Shown here piece by piece: positions 11,201 to 25,700 of a DNA stretch of 64,000 nt. The notes under the pieces were generated by a model, which saw nothing but the letters and a program-made list of their open reading frames with translations, was not told the DNA's origin and made no database searches. Position 1 is the stretch's first letter, and each line of letters opens with the position of its first letter. The stretch is from the NCBI GenBank assembly GCA_029204225.1, contig CM055102.1, positions 37,564,585 through 37,628,584 of the forward strand, written 5' to 3'. This DNA is from Diphasiastrum complanatum. Taxonomy: Eukaryota; Streptophyta; Lycopodiopsida; Lycopodiales; Lycopodiaceae. The position numbers and the translations under genes are program-made.

Positions 11201-13683
11201 ATAGAATCAAGTTGGTTGTTGTCATCAATGGCTAATAACCTCTTCATCATCGTTCCAAAGAATCGTGATTTGAAAAATTTTGGGTCATTTCGAATGAATT
11301 CAAGATTTGAAGCAAGAATATTCCAACAAGCAAAGTTTTTACTTTTTATTGAGTTGATAGGGTAAAACAGCATTATGTTTTTCCCTATTGTTTCAAATTT
11401 CCAAATGTTTTCAAATCCCAAACATTTAAAATCAACTCAAAGTGCAAGGCCAATCATCTTGATTCAAATCGTCTGGGAAGCATGCACTTAATTAACTAAT
11501 TTTGCAGGTGCAGGAAACATTGAGTAGATTTTCACAGGAACAAGATCAAGTCAAGTACTGCGATGGGTGGGGGAATTCGACACAAGCACAAAGTATGTTT
11601 CAAGCATGCATCTTACAATGTAAAGCTCAAAATATAAGTAGAACCTAGCACTATAATTCTTACCAAAACTTGTAAGGAGATTCTTGTAAAGATCATGAAA
11701 GCAAATAGAAACCATCAAAAGAAAGACGGTTAGCTAGATCGCTTGGGAAAATAAAGAAGGTAAGTATGCATAATTTACGTGTCGATAAAAGATTTATCCA
11801 TAAGTTAATGCGTTGTTCAAAGCTTCTAAACAAATATCCACACACTCATGTTAGATTTCATAACTCATAGCAATATATATTACCAAAATTATGTAGACCG
11901 AATTTGTCATATGTGCTCACTAGAGGAGATACTATTGTCCATTCCGTGATCAATCAGTTAGGCTTTGCTCATCATGATCAAAGATGTGTTGCATTGATGT
12001 TAAGTGAGATGTTCCATCTAAGAAGTCATGTTTGCCACAATTGCTAGCTCTCCCAATAGTACTACCACTATATAGCCTTGCATCACCTCCTTTTTCTCTA
12101 GAAGCAGGACTGCAAAGGATGTACCAATCTCTTATATAGACACAAAGATAAAAGACAATGGTGTTAGTCAATGAGACATATATCATCGAAAGTCAGGCAA
12201 CATATTTCACGGCCACATACGTGCCCACCACGATCTATGGCACCTCCATAATTTGCCATTTCATACTTCTTTAGACATCTCTCTCAGGATATAATATATT
12301 GATTATTATTAGTTAGACAATTAGCTATTTACCTTTGATCTTTGTTTTATAGAGCTCTTTATCTAAGCTCTATTGTAGCTTTATAGCTACCTTTGTTATC
12401 TTATCTTATCATGTGTTAGAATTACAATTTTCATTCGAAACGGTATTTAGCTCCCTAAGCTCGACACACTTAATATGTACTTTTTAGTCTTGTGTACCTT
12501 TGTTCCTCATAGACATTGATAAAGCTTTTTTCTTTCTCTCTTTTTACAGACAAGGAATCAATATATCCATTTTTGGCACTTTCATCCTCCCAACAATAGT
12601 ATCATCAGATCATCACTCATCATGGTACTATCAAGCCACCTGTTTATTATTTACCTTTGGCATCACCATTTCTCAACTTCTGATGGGGTCCCATTAGTAT
12701 ATTAGGACGTACATTTATCGCGCATACTTCTGAGAGTGTGGCATGGCCCCCTGGTGTTCAAGCTCAGCTTCTACCACACTTGTTTCCTTCAGATGGATGT
12801 TGTTAGTGGTGTGACATTGCCCCACTACCTAGACTCAGGTTTATCTCACAGCCTCATATTTACTTTGGGACAACTCAACGTCTCATCTCACCAATAATAT
12901 GTTGAGACCGGACGCTTTCAAGATATTGCACGCTAAGATAGGATTGGCCATTAATGCACATTGGGAGAGGTGGAAACATAGGAGCATTTTATTTTCGATG
13001 CCCTGTGTGTATTATGAGATGAAAGGGAGATACCATTGTCTTTTTCATGATCCTCCAACCACCCTTCAATCTTTGACCTCCTATGAGGACTCCCATTGTA
13101 TGCATTGGCCTATGGCTTTGATGTTATGAGAGATGTTTGGCTCCGGAGAGACTTAGAGAAAACTCATCAAAGTCAGAGGAACACAAAGCTAAGTATCACT
13201 TCTTTCTTTTCGAGACGCCGGCCTAGGTGATAGAGATCTCTATATGGCAGTATGTTACTTTCCACAATGGACATATCATCACAAAACTCTATGGCACCAT
13301 CCTTCAATCTGCAGTGAGTCAGTGGTAGAGACCAGGTGACTATATGCTATGGGTTAGGCAAGTTTCAGCGCCCGCTACTCCACTACCGATCACATCATTA
13401 CACTTCGTTCGACAATGTTTGATCCAGAGATCTACAACCGATAGAGGGACTCGTCGAACTATACACTCATATACACAACGGCACCACCTACAACAACATC
13501 GTTATAACCCATTTGTCTCTCCGTCCCGATCAACTACTTAGTATGATCATCAACAAACAACCTCTCCTATTCCTTCTTCGATCGAATATCATGATGATAT
13601 ACTCCATAGTACATACTGGTTAAAACACACTTGAGGTGGACTTTGAGTCTCATGTACCTTTTGGTATTTCAAAGGCATTAATA

Positions 13684-13762
<79 letters not shown>

Positions 13763-16700
13763 ATGACCCCAAGTGAACCAAAACTCCCCCTTTCCTCAAT
13801 CTCATTTTAATTCTTGCACCACATTGACACGCATGCAAATTGTCCCCTAATCAAAGCACCAATTAGAATTGTTACTTTCTATATCAAACAAGAGAACTTT
13901 CAAAACCTCATGTCAAAGGTCTAAGCTAATTTTTGTAATAATTCCAAAAAAATAAAAAATAGAACAACATTCATATAAATGGGGGTAGTACAATGAACGT
14001 AATTGGACCATGTTACAGGTTCATTAATTTGTCATCTACTTTGTTATATGATGCTTTGTGTTGATATTTTTCATAGCCAAAAACTAACCATGTTATGGTG
14101 GACAAGTTTAACAAACATCAGTGTGCTCATTTGATCGATGTGGTTGATTCTTTCTTCTCTCTACTATTTCTCCGTCTCTATATGCTACTTTTAATCATGA
14201 CTGTTATTAAAAAACCAAACAAAGCAATATATATAATGCAACTTGCTAGTTGCTCCATCTCATTTAAGCATCAATCTTCCTCTTTTAAAATGTACAAGTC
14301 TAAAGATTGCAGAAATTGCCACCTTGAGAAGATGCTTTCTTTCAAATATATACCATGGCATTTTGACATGACCACTTTTTAGGTTGAGGAAAATGATAGT
14401 TGATTGCAAAACAAGTAATCGCAAAATCCATGCAAGATGTTTAAATTTAAGACATAAGGCGCAATAAACATAAGAAGGCAATGGTGAAAAAATCCATTAT
14501 AGATCATAACACATAGTGATGACTTATCAAATTACAACTCTACAACAAGCTCATGGAATGTTCTAAAAAACACAAAACTTCTTGCAAGTGTTGTAGCTTA
14601 CCATATTTTTGTATTCTTCTCCATCTGGTAAGATGACACTTTCTACATGGATGTTGTTGTCCCCATGCTTTAGCATTGCAACTACTTTCTCCAACAACAA
14701 AGGTGCAATTGTGGTGTTGGTGACAACAAGAACTTGTTTCCCCTTCACATGCCTAGATCATAAGAAATTGTAAGATGTCAAAATAGTCATGCCATATTAA
14801 ACATCTCATATGCAAATTTCTAGACTTGTTTAATAATGATTTGAAGACCAAAGCCAAGGGATTTTTGTTATGCTTCAAAAAATTTCCAGATTCCAATTCA
14901 CACTGAAATGACACTACACCAACGTAATAGTTATGGAGTCATCTTCGACTCACCATTTTATTACATTTATCTTTTCTTCATTTGTTGGCCACAAGCCCTT
15001 TTTATTCATGTACAAGCCTAAAGGCCCTATTTATGCATTTAAATTTTATATTTAGGAATGGCCATAGGCCCTATTTTTAATAAATAAGTATTTGGACTGG
15101 GGACCCTTTAGGAGGGGACGCTATTTTTCCCTTCAAATCCTGCCTACCTTAATTTTTTATTTCTACTTTTACAGTTCCTCAAGGGAGTATAAATAGGCTA
15201 TAGGCTTTATGTACATTAATTTTTTAGATTATTGATTCAGAATTGCTTGGGCTCTTCATGGGAGAACTCTTCCCTTTGCTAATGCATGTAGGGCTTTAGC
15301 CACTGATGATATGTGATGCTCTTTAATGTATTTTCAATTGATGCTACTCTCAAACTAAAATTTGTGATTTAGTTCATTACTTGTTATCAGAGCACTTTCT
15401 TACCTTGGTGGATTTCAAGATCAACACCAAGGATCAAAGACTAGGTAGCTGAAACAATAGAAACCAAAGGAAATCGAATGGTGGACAAACCAATCCAACC
15501 AAACCTAGATCAAACGGATCTAGCCCCCAAGCTATGGACCACACAAAGCTCAATAGGAGAGAGGTTTCACACCAGCAACAGGTAGCTGCAATCACAAGAT
15601 TCAAACATCTACTAGTGGGAGACCTATGGGTATACTTACACCCTCCAAGGCACCTCCACCACTAGTAGTGAGCTGTGACACCTCATTGGCCACATCAGCA
15701 ACCTAACTGGGCCACCTCATCCAATTCCCCTATGAGTCACTGTTAGTTCCATACTAATCCACCATCATGAGTTTTAGGCCTCTAACCATTAATTATGAGT
15801 TTAATACCATGAGGGCCCCAACCCCTCATAATCATAATTAATTTACGGGTCGAGGTAGGCCTACTGACCTCCTTACAAGATATTAAATCCAAGATCAGTC
15901 CATACATGGGCATGACATTCTTCCACCCTTATTCAAGTTCTGTCCTCAAAACTTAAAGCTAGGAAAGTTCTTTTTTAGGCTACGTTCCTGTGTCCAAGAG
16001 TCGTCATCGTCTATATGAACTCTCCATTGAACCTCGGTAACTATACGATTACGCAATTGTTTAGTTCTGGTATCCAAGATCATTTCAAGTTCAAAACAAG
16101 TCCACCTGATAATTCCTCTAACATGTCCAATAGGTCTCCAAAACCAAGATGATCCCCTTCACGTAGACTTTTCTTAAGTCGACTGATGTGAAAAACCAGA
16201 TGTACTTGAGTTCCTTCCAAGAGGTCTAATTGGTAAGCCAAAGATCCTATCCTTTTAAGGATTTTGTACGATATCTATATCTAGCAAACAGTTTGTAATG
16301 CTTGCCGGTACGCATTACCTTTAAATCCTTCGGGATCCACAAATAAACCCAATCCCCTTTTTGAAAATATCGAGGCAATCTTTTCATATTAGCATAATGT
16401 ATGTCCCTATCCTGTTGGACATTAGCATGTGCTATTTGTAGCATTTCTTGCATATCATGCAGGAAATCTGGTACCCTTTGAAACTTGATCATTCGAGTTT
16501 CAACTAAAATGGGTGATCTAGGTTCATAACCGTACATAAGCATAAACGGCCTATAACCGATAGCCAAATGCTTATTACAATTAGTGTTTCCACGAATCGT
16601 GATTCGTTGACTGACAAATCACAATTCGTCAAAGAATCGAATGGTCCCAATTCGAATCGGAAAGAATCGGGACTGGAAATTTTTTCATAATAGCCTGGGC

Positions 16701-19700
16701 CCGATTCTATAGAGATTTCGCGTCTCTTTCAAGGGGAGAACATTGAGGAGAGGGAGAAATGTGTAAGAGGAGGAAGGAGAGGAGAGAAGAGAGAGCCTTG
16801 AGAGAGGAAAAAGCTTAGAGGAGAGAGGAAATGGCATTTATGGTGAATGTGCTAGAACTTAGGTTAATCTTAATTGTTAAATGCATTTTGAAGGAGAGAA
16901 ATTAGAATAGGAATTAGGAGAAGTTAGAACTTAGGTGTTTAGTAGTATTAGCCACTACTATTAGGTGAATGAAGGAGAGAGGCTAGAAATTGGAGTTAGG
17001 AGAGTCTTGGAGAGAGAATAGGAGGAGGTGTGTGTGTGTGTGAGTTTAGGCAAGAGGTGTGTGTGTGAAATTGTGAATTTAGTTTTAGTTACACTTTAGT
17101 AGAGTTGTTAGGACTCAAGAGTGTTAGAGTTTAGAGTTAGAACTTAAGCAATAGAGGTGAGAGGAGTGTTAGAAGTTAGGAGAGTTAAGAGTTTGTTGAA
17201 ACTTGAGAGTTAGGAATTGAAACTTTAGAGTTAGGAGTTGAGAGTCAGTCATGGTGAGAGATAGAGATCCTATATGGGATCATGTCACAGTTGCAGCGGG
17301 ATACGGTAGCTCGGGCACAAAACGTTGGACGTGCAATTATTGTCGCGTGAGCTGCACAGGCGGTCTAGTGCGTATTCGAGCACACCTCCTTTGTTTGCAT
17401 GGCTATGAGATGGGAGCATGCCCACAAGCACCTCGAGGGCTATCGAGCACGATTCTGAGACCAAGAGCGATTCATAGAGAGGAGATGATCACTGTAGGTG
17501 GGCATCATACACTTGTTATCTGATTCTTTAAACTTTTGCTTTTGAATTCTGAATTATGCAATGTGCATGATCAAAGTGATTGTCACTTATAGACTGGTCA
17601 TTGTAGTGATTAAATGTTTTTCGATTTCTCTTGTTGCAATAGAATCAGCTGCTAGACATCATGCATCCACCTCATGTCAAGATGACACAGAGCCAGAGGC
17701 CGGCACATCTACGCATGTAGATGTAGCTGGCCCCTCTACTTCTAGACCCCCACGAAGAGGTGTTACTGGTGGAGAGTATTATGTGCAATCATTTTGAGGT
17801 GACAACAAGCATAGTGCTAATGTGGCTATCAGAAGACTCTTCTACCATTGTGACTTTCCCTTCCATCTAGCAAAGACTCCTGCTTGGGGGATATGATAGA
17901 GAGTGTTGTTGCGATAGGGGCCACATGCCATGGACCTAGCATGGAGTCCCTACGCACCACACATTTGATGAGGGAGGTTCAAGATATAACCAAAGAATTG
18001 GAGCCTGTTCGTGAATCATGAAAACATTTGAGTGCACCATCATGACTAATGGTTGGAGTGACACCAAGAGGTGACATATCATTAATATTCTAGTGTCTTC
18101 TTGTGTGGGTACCATGTTCGTAAGAAACATCGACACATCGGCACCTGGCACCATTGTTTCAAGTGAGTAAGAGTTCATGACATTTTTTGAATTTCAATGC
18201 TCATTGCTCATTGGTATTTAGGATTTTAATCATTTTAGTTTTTGATGCTCGAGAGTCGTTGCTCAATGAATCTCTAAAGCTAGTCTCAATGCTCGTTGCA
18301 ATTTGTTTAATATTACAAGCGAGTACATCTGCTCACACATCGCGCAAGCGATCGAGGACGTAGGGCCTCAAATGTTGTGCAACTCATGACTAACAATGCA
18401 GCAAATTGCAAAGGCAAGGGGAATTGGTGATGGAGAATTCTCCGACTATCCTTTGGAGTTCATGCACTGCACCGAGCATCGACCTACTGATTGAGGACAT
18501 CGCAGGTATATCCTAGTTAGTAGTTACAAACTTACTGCTTGAACTTTAAGTTTGAAGATTATACATGTCGTGAGTGTTGATTGGTCACGACTCACAGATG
18601 AGTCAAGACTCTTGATTTTGCTCTCAATTTTCAAGCATAAGCAGCTCCTTGGACCTAGTAAGTTGTAACTAGAGTCCAGTTTGTCTTTGCTTTTCGTCAC
18701 GACTCATACTTTTGTCCAGCTCTTGGGTGAAACATGTCCTTTACCTCTTAGGGAGAGATAAAAATACGTGTTGATCTCAGTAAAAGAAAGTTTGTTTCCT
18801 TTGATATACCGCACTTCAAAGTTGAATTCTTGCATGAGTTCTGTCCATCGGACCTTACAACCTCTCAAATCATTTTGATTACAAGTGTTCACCACGAACT
18901 TAATATCATACAGGTAATGCCTCCATCATTTCAAAGCATGGATCACTGCAAAAGGCTCTTTTTCCTAATTAGTGTATCTGACTTGCAAATCAGATAGCTA
19001 CGGGCTAACCCTCTTGTAGAAGAACAGCTCCAATAGCCGTATCACTCACGTCAGTACTGATGACGAAAGGGATATTTGGATCCGCTATTCTCAACACGGG
19101 AGTTGAGACAATTAGAAGCTCGAGTTTGCGAAAACTCTCATCTAACTTCTAATTCCATTATATTAGAGGGCTAGGCCTACCTTTCACCCTTTGTCCTTGA
19201 TTACCGTTTTCTTGTTCTTTTATTTTTTGGTGAGCTGCAACATCCAATTCATCAAAATGTTTTTTCCTTTTGTAGCACTTTTAAGACCAACACCAAGGAT
19301 AAAGACTAGGTAGCTGAAACAACAAAAACTAAAGGTAATCGGATGGTGGACAAACCAACTCAACCAAACCTAGATCAAAGGAATCTAGCCCCCAAGCTAT
19401 GGACCACACAAAGCTCAATAGGACAAAGATTTCACACCAGCAGCTACAATCACCATATTCAAGCCTCTACTAGTGGGAGACCTATGGGTATACTTATACC
19501 CTCCAAGGCTCCTCCACCACTAGTAGTGAACTATGAAACCTCACTGGACACATCAGTAGACTATTTCGTCCACCTCGTCCAGTTCCCCTATGAGTCACTG
19601 TTAGTTCCATACTAGTCCACCATCATGAGTTATAGGCTTGTAACCGTTAATTATGACTTTAATACCATGAGGGCCCCAACTCCTAATAATCATAATTAAT

Positions 19701-22700
19701 TCACGGGCCGAGTTAGGCCTACTGACCTCCTTACGGGATATTAAATCCGAGATTCGTCCATACATGGGCATGACAATGGAGTGTTGCTTTTCCTCTAGAA
19801 GGGCACAATTCCAATAGATTATTAGTAGCCTATTGCTCTCTCCACTTGGCAGACCTTCTCCAAATTTGGCTAACTGTTTTGTACAGGCTTTTTTTGGCTG
19901 ATCTACGTGCATTCTTCAGTGGCTCTTTACGTCTAATTTTGGGGGACCTCCATCTCTCTCTTAGTAGACCCTCCCATCCCCATTTTCAAGCTATATTTGG
20001 TAGCGATCAACACCATTTTTGGAGGCCTTTTTCTAATAGTTAGCGGCAGAACTTGGCAACAAATTTGGAAAATAAAACAACTATTTTTTGGTGGATACTT
20101 TGGCGACAGCTCCAGCCCGCTTTATTTTTGGCAGCTATTTTTTCCACTACATCTCACGAGTTTTTAATGGACCTCAGCTACATTTGGCGACACTTTTTCA
20201 GCTTCTTGTTCTACTATTTTGGGTGCAGTTTATCAGCTCTTTTGGTGCCTCAACCTTGCTATATTTGGTGGATATTCAACAACTACTTTTTGTGACAATT
20301 TAGCAAACCTTTTGGCTGCACTTTTCTACTACATTTGGTTGATCTTCTACATGTTGGCGCCACATTTTTTATGACAACTTCCTCAACTATCTTTTGGCGC
20401 TTATATTTGGAGCTACCTTGATGGCCTTTTGAGCAACATCTACACTTACCTTTGTCGCGGAAGCGAGAGACTGTTTCGTGTTCGTCTTCTCTCTTCTGAT
20501 TCGCGAACAATTTTCTGTCTTTGAATTTTCTTTTTGTGCGGAAGCTCTTACAGGATCCCAGACACGCGACTACGCATCACAGAACACATTCTATTCTAGC
20601 AATCAAGACACACAGCACAAGACAAAGAGATATATGAAAATAGAGCGACTATTTTATCAGTTTGGTTTTGGAGCGAGATCGTTAGTGTCTCGCTCGTTGG
20701 CAGATTGACACTCTGCTCTTACGCTGTGTTCTACTCGTTGGCAGACTTTCATGCACAGCTATGGTATTTTTGCTTTCTTACTCTATTCGCTACGTCTCTC
20801 TCTGTCTCTTACAGATCTCTATATTCACTCTCATCACACAGTTATGATCCAGAGAGGATCATTTATACCTGCACTATGTGGAGTTTACAAGATAGCTAAA
20901 CGTAGAATCACAAGACTAGTTAACGCTAATCAACTAGTTAGTTAGTCTCCGTCGTTGCTATTCATTTCAGCTGGGCGTGAAGATTTGACGGTTTGCGGTC
21001 CTGGAGGTGTGTTTACGATTCGCGATTGATTCGCGAATCGTTCGTGCTTCGAGTCAAGGGACGTTGACTGTCGCGAATTGTTCTCGTTCGACCTTCGTGT
21101 CTTGTTCGTGCTGCGACAAAGTTGCAGGAGTTCACCATTTCTGACACTCCCTCTTGAACCTTGCAGCTTTGTTCGTTCAATCCAATTGCCTTTCTTTGCT
21201 TGGTAAAGAGTGGCTTGTCGAGCGGTTTCGTGAGGAGATCTGCAATCATACTTTCTGATTTTATGAACTGGACCTGGAGCTCTCCTTTCGAGATCAAATC
21301 TCGAATGTGATGGTACTTCAAAGGAATGTGCTTCTTCTTTGAACGGAAGACAGGATCCTGGGACAGATAGATGGCACTATGAGAGTCCATCATCATCGTG
21401 CTTGGTCCCTCTTGTGGTATCCCAATTGCCTCCAACATCATCTGCAGCCACACTACCTCATTCGCCACTTTCGAGGCTGCGACATACTCAGCTTCGCAAG
21501 AGGATTGAGCTACCAGGGTTTGCTTTTTGCATATCCAGCTGATTGCAGCTCCGCACGCACATCCCCCAGTAATGGACTTGCTGTCATCTTTGCAGCTCGC
21601 CAGCTCGGATCACTGTAGTGATGCAGCTCAAATCCTTTCTCTTTGTTTCTAGCTCTGTAGGTTAATCCAATATTCTGGGTACCCTTCAGATACTGTAGGA
21701 TTCGTTTGGCCATTTGCCAATGTGCTAGACCAGGATTGGAACAGAATTCGCTCAATGCGTAAACAGAGAAGGCCAGATCCGGTCTGGTACAAATTGTCAA
21801 GTACATCAGACTCCCGATTAAGTTCTGGTAGGGTATACCTGCCATCTTCTGTTCTTCCTCTTTTGTTCTTGGGAAATCCTGTTTCGTGAGCTTGGCTTCA
21901 GCTATCATTGGTGTGGCTTTCTCTTTGCAGTCCATCATCTGGTACTGCTTCAGCACTTTTCTGGCATATTCTGACTGACTCAAGTGCATTTCGCCCTTTG
22001 TTCGATCTCTTCTAATCTCCAGCCCTAGGCATTTTGTTGCTTCTCCAATTCGTAGCTTTCAGAAATCTGACTTTTCGTGTCTTTGATCAGCATCAAGGAA
22101 TTTCCTATCATCAGCGAATCATCCACGAAAATGGTCAGTATCACAAAATCCTTTCCTACTCTTTTGATGTAGACATTGCAGTCTGGTTGAGTAGGGTTGA
22201 AGTCTAGAGACTTCAGAAGACCATCAAGCTTTTTGTACCAAGCCCGTGATGCATGTTTTAGACCGTAGATGCATCTCGGCAATCGACAGACATATTGTCT
22301 GTTGTCGGGGTCTTCATAGCCTTTAGGTTGCTTCATGAAGATTTCCTCCTCTAGATCTTCGTGGAGAAAGGCTGTTTTCACGTCAATCTGGTGAATTTCC
22401 AGATTGTATTGTGTGGCGTATGCAAGGAGTAGCCTTATGCTTGTCATCTTGACCATGGGCGAATATGTGTCGAAATAGTCAACACCATATCTCTACGTGT
22501 ACCCCTTCGCGACAAGCCTTGCTTTGTAGCGGCCAATAGTGCCATCTGATTTTAGCTTTTTCTTGTACACCCACTTGCAGTCGACTACTTTTCTGTTTTC
22601 TGGCAGTGGCTCTAATGTCCACGCCTCGTTTTGCCTCATCGACTCGATCTCCTCTGACATTGCCTGCTTCCAGAATTCTCCCTCTGGACTCTGGATAGCT

Positions 22701-25700
22701 TCTTGGTATGTTGTTGGCTCTTCTGTGAAGCTGTAGTACTCGAACTACGTGTCTTCGCTCCATTGAAGATTGTCAGAATAGCGGTTTGGAGGTCTTCTTT
22801 GTCTTGTTGACCTTCGAGGTTCGTTTCGTCGTTGCTCGAACATTTCTTGTTCGTGGGGTCGATCCTCTGCTTCCTGCTGCTCTGGAGTCTGGGGCTTTGC
22901 ATTCTGATTTGATGTTTGTCCTCGATCTCCCTCTGGAATAGGCAGCAGTGTGAAGATCTCATGGCCTCTTTCGTCTTTTAGTCCAGGAAATGTGGACTCG
23001 TCGAACTTCACATCTCTGCTTGAAACAACCTTCTTCGTGGTTGGATCATAGAGTCTGTACACATGTGTTTTGTTCGAGTAGCCGACCATGATTGTTTGCT
23101 CGGATTTGTCATCGAGCTTGCTTCTCTTTTCCTTCGAAATGTGCTTGTATGCTGCACATCCAAACACTCGTACGTATGACAGATCAGGCTTTCTGCCTAT
23201 CCACATTTCGTATGGTGTTTTGTCCTCCAGCGCTGTCGTTGTAGATCTGTTCTGCAGGTGTACAGCTGCAGCTATTGCCTCGGCCCAGAATTGACCTGGC
23301 AATTGAGCTTGTGCCATCATGCATCTGCTCCTTCGACTAGCGTTCTGTTTTTTCTTTCTGCCACACCGTTGTATTCTGGTGTGTATGCAGGAGTGAACTA
23401 GTGTTCGATCCCCTCTTCTTCGCAGAATCTTGAGAATTTTGTGCTTTTGTATTCACCTCCATTGTCAGATCTAAGGATCTGTATCTTTTTCGAGGTGTGT
23501 CGCTCTACGAATGCCACGAACTTCTTGAAAGAATCAAACACTTCGGATTTCTTCTTCAAGTAGTAGATCGTGGTCATCCGGCTGTAATCATCTATGAACG
23601 TTAGAAAATATCTCGAACCTGAGAGCGAATCTGTTTTCATTGGTCCACACACATCAGAGTGGACGAGCTCAAGAACTTCTTTGGCTCTTCTTCCCTGTGT
23701 GTGAATGGATTCCGATGTTGCTTGCCTTTCTGACAAGCTTCGCAGAACTCAGCCTCGGGCCTTGAAATCTTGAGACCCGTGACAATGTCCTTTCTGCTCA
23801 TGTCATACAGGCTCCGCATGTTCAGATGATACATTCTTCTATGCCAGAGCTGATCTTCGTTTTCTGAAGCATTTAATATGCTTTCAGAGATGCTGATTAT
23901 TTTGGCCTGTAAGAGATTTCCTTCTCTGCATCCGACCGTCAGCAACTTGTTTGTCGTCTTCTCGATCATATGGCAAGTGTTGCCATCGAACAAAACTCGA
24001 ATGCCTAGATCTGCCATCTTGGAGACAGACAGCAGATCCTTTCTGAGTGAGGGCACATAGAGTGCTCCTGGTAGCTCTACTTGGCCTGACAGTGTTCATA
24101 GCTGTAGAGAGCTGATGCCTTTGACACCGTGTCTACATCCAAAATCACTGCTCTGTCGTTTTCGAGTTCGCGAAAGTTGATCAAGATCTTCTTGTTGCAG
24201 GTTATATGAGATGTTGCTCCTGAATCAATGACTACATCGTAGTCGTGTTCAAAGTAGCTTGTCGAAGCTTCGTCGAGTATCGTGAAAGCTTCGTCACCTC
24301 TTTCAGCATCCTTTGATGACTCTGCAACGTTTGCCTTTTCAGCTTTGTTTTTCCTTTTTGGGTTGAATCTGCAATCGTATGCAGAATGCCCCTTCTTCTT
24401 GCAGTGCATGCAAGGCATTGCTGGATTGAACCAGCATTTGTTGGTCGTATGGCCTGGTTTGTGGCAGTGATCATAGGAAGAAGATTGTTGATTCGAGGAC
24501 TTCGTCTTCTCGAATCTTGGCTTGTTTTTGTTCTTCTTCTTTCCTTTCGTGAAGAGAGCCTTCTCTTGATCACTGCTTCCCTCTCCTTCGTCTCTCATCA
24601 GTCTCTCATCAGCGACAAGACTGACTGCTTTGTCGAATGTCATATCTAGTAGACTCAGTATGAGCATTCTCAGCGGCTGATAGGATGTCGGTAGAGATTT
24701 CATGAAGTACATCAGCTGTTGTGGTGCTGGGACCTGGTGCTCCTGTCTTGATGCAGCGAGTTGAGCGAAGATCGTTCTGATCTTCTCAACGTGCTGATCC
24801 AACTAGTTGCCATCCCACCGTATTGATTGCAACTGATTGTGAAGGTGCATGACTGAAGCTACAGTCCTCACTTCATACTTCTACTTCAATCTTTCCCATG
24901 CTGCATGACTGCTTTCGCAGTCTTCAATCTCCATGAGTAGATCTTCATTTATGGACGAAACGATGATCGCCATTGCGCGCTCATCCTTTCTGATCCATTC
25001 AGCTCTCCTCGGGTCTCCCTCTGGAGGCCGCACCTCTGAGAGCTCGGTCATTGACCAGATGCCTTGGCCCTTCAGGAGTGTTTTGATTTTGAATTTCCAG
25101 ATTTTGTAATTTGCACCATCAAGACTGATTGCTACTCTGGTCTGGATTGTCGTAGCCATATTGTGTTGTCTGGAAGAATCACTGCTGGGATATCAGTAGT
25201 GATAACCTGTCTGCTCTGATACCATGTCGCGGAAGCGAGAGACTTTTTCGTATTCGTCTTCTCTCTTCTGATTCGCGAACAATTTTCTGTCTTTGAATTT
25301 TCTTTTCATGCGGAAGCGCTTACAGGATCCCAGACACGGGACTACGCATCACAGAACACATTCTATTCTAGCAATTAAGACACACAGCACAAGACAAAGA
25401 GATATACGAAAATAGAGCAACTACTTTATCAGTTTGGTTTTGGAGCGAGATCGTCAGTGTCTCGCTCATTGGCGGATTGACACTCTGCTCTTACGCTGTG
25501 TTCTACTCGTTGGCAGACTTTCATGCACAGCTATGGTATTTTTGCTTTCTTACTCTATTCGCTACGTCTCTCTCTGTCTCTTACAAATCTCTGTATTCAC
25601 TCTCATCACACAGTTATGATCCAGAGAGGATCCTTTATACCTCCACTATGTTGAGTTTACAAGATAGCTAAACGTAGAATCACAAGACTAGTTAACGCTA

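Larger units (their letters stand above)
16582..18640 (+). mobile_element. hAT transposon relic with BED zinc finger and DUF659 transposase
   Basis: The left end TAGTGTTTCCACGAATCG is followed by a cluster of GAATCG words (to about 16710). A possible first exon (17251-17523) encodes a BED zinc finger: Trp9, Cys28, Cys31, His45, His50. Degenerate frames downstream keep [19 protein letters not shown] (near 17830) and [12 protein letters not shown] with [16 protein letters not shown] (near 18040-18150). They also keep [14 protein letters not shown] and [10 protein letters not shown] (near 18370-18510), the standard order of hAT transposases. The C-terminal dimerisation domain and the right terminus were not found; the right limit is approximate. 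It interrupts Gypsy-2. Confidence 0.8.
15413..19775 (-). mobile_element. Gypsy-2: Ty3/Gypsy relic inserted in Gypsy-1
   Basis: Two direct repeats, 15413-15917 and 19280-19775, share long blocks such as CTAGCCCCCAAGCTATGGAC and CTACTAGTGGGAGACCTATG and act as LTRs. Read on the minus strand the LTR starts TGTCATGCCCATG. A purine tract GGGTGGAAGAA sits next to the LTR at 15918-15930, placing the 3' end there. Flanks GTGGA (15408-15412) and ATGGA (19776-19780) may be a decayed target duplication. Inside are an integrase C-terminus (16247-16567) and RNase H (18704 to about 19130); most of gag and pol is lost and a hAT relic intervenes. Confidence 0.8.

Noticed and set aside
14095-14481. Overlapping sense and antisense ORFs in DHQS intron 2
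   Set aside because: No recognisable domain or codon bias; typical chance ORFs in AT-rich intron sequence.
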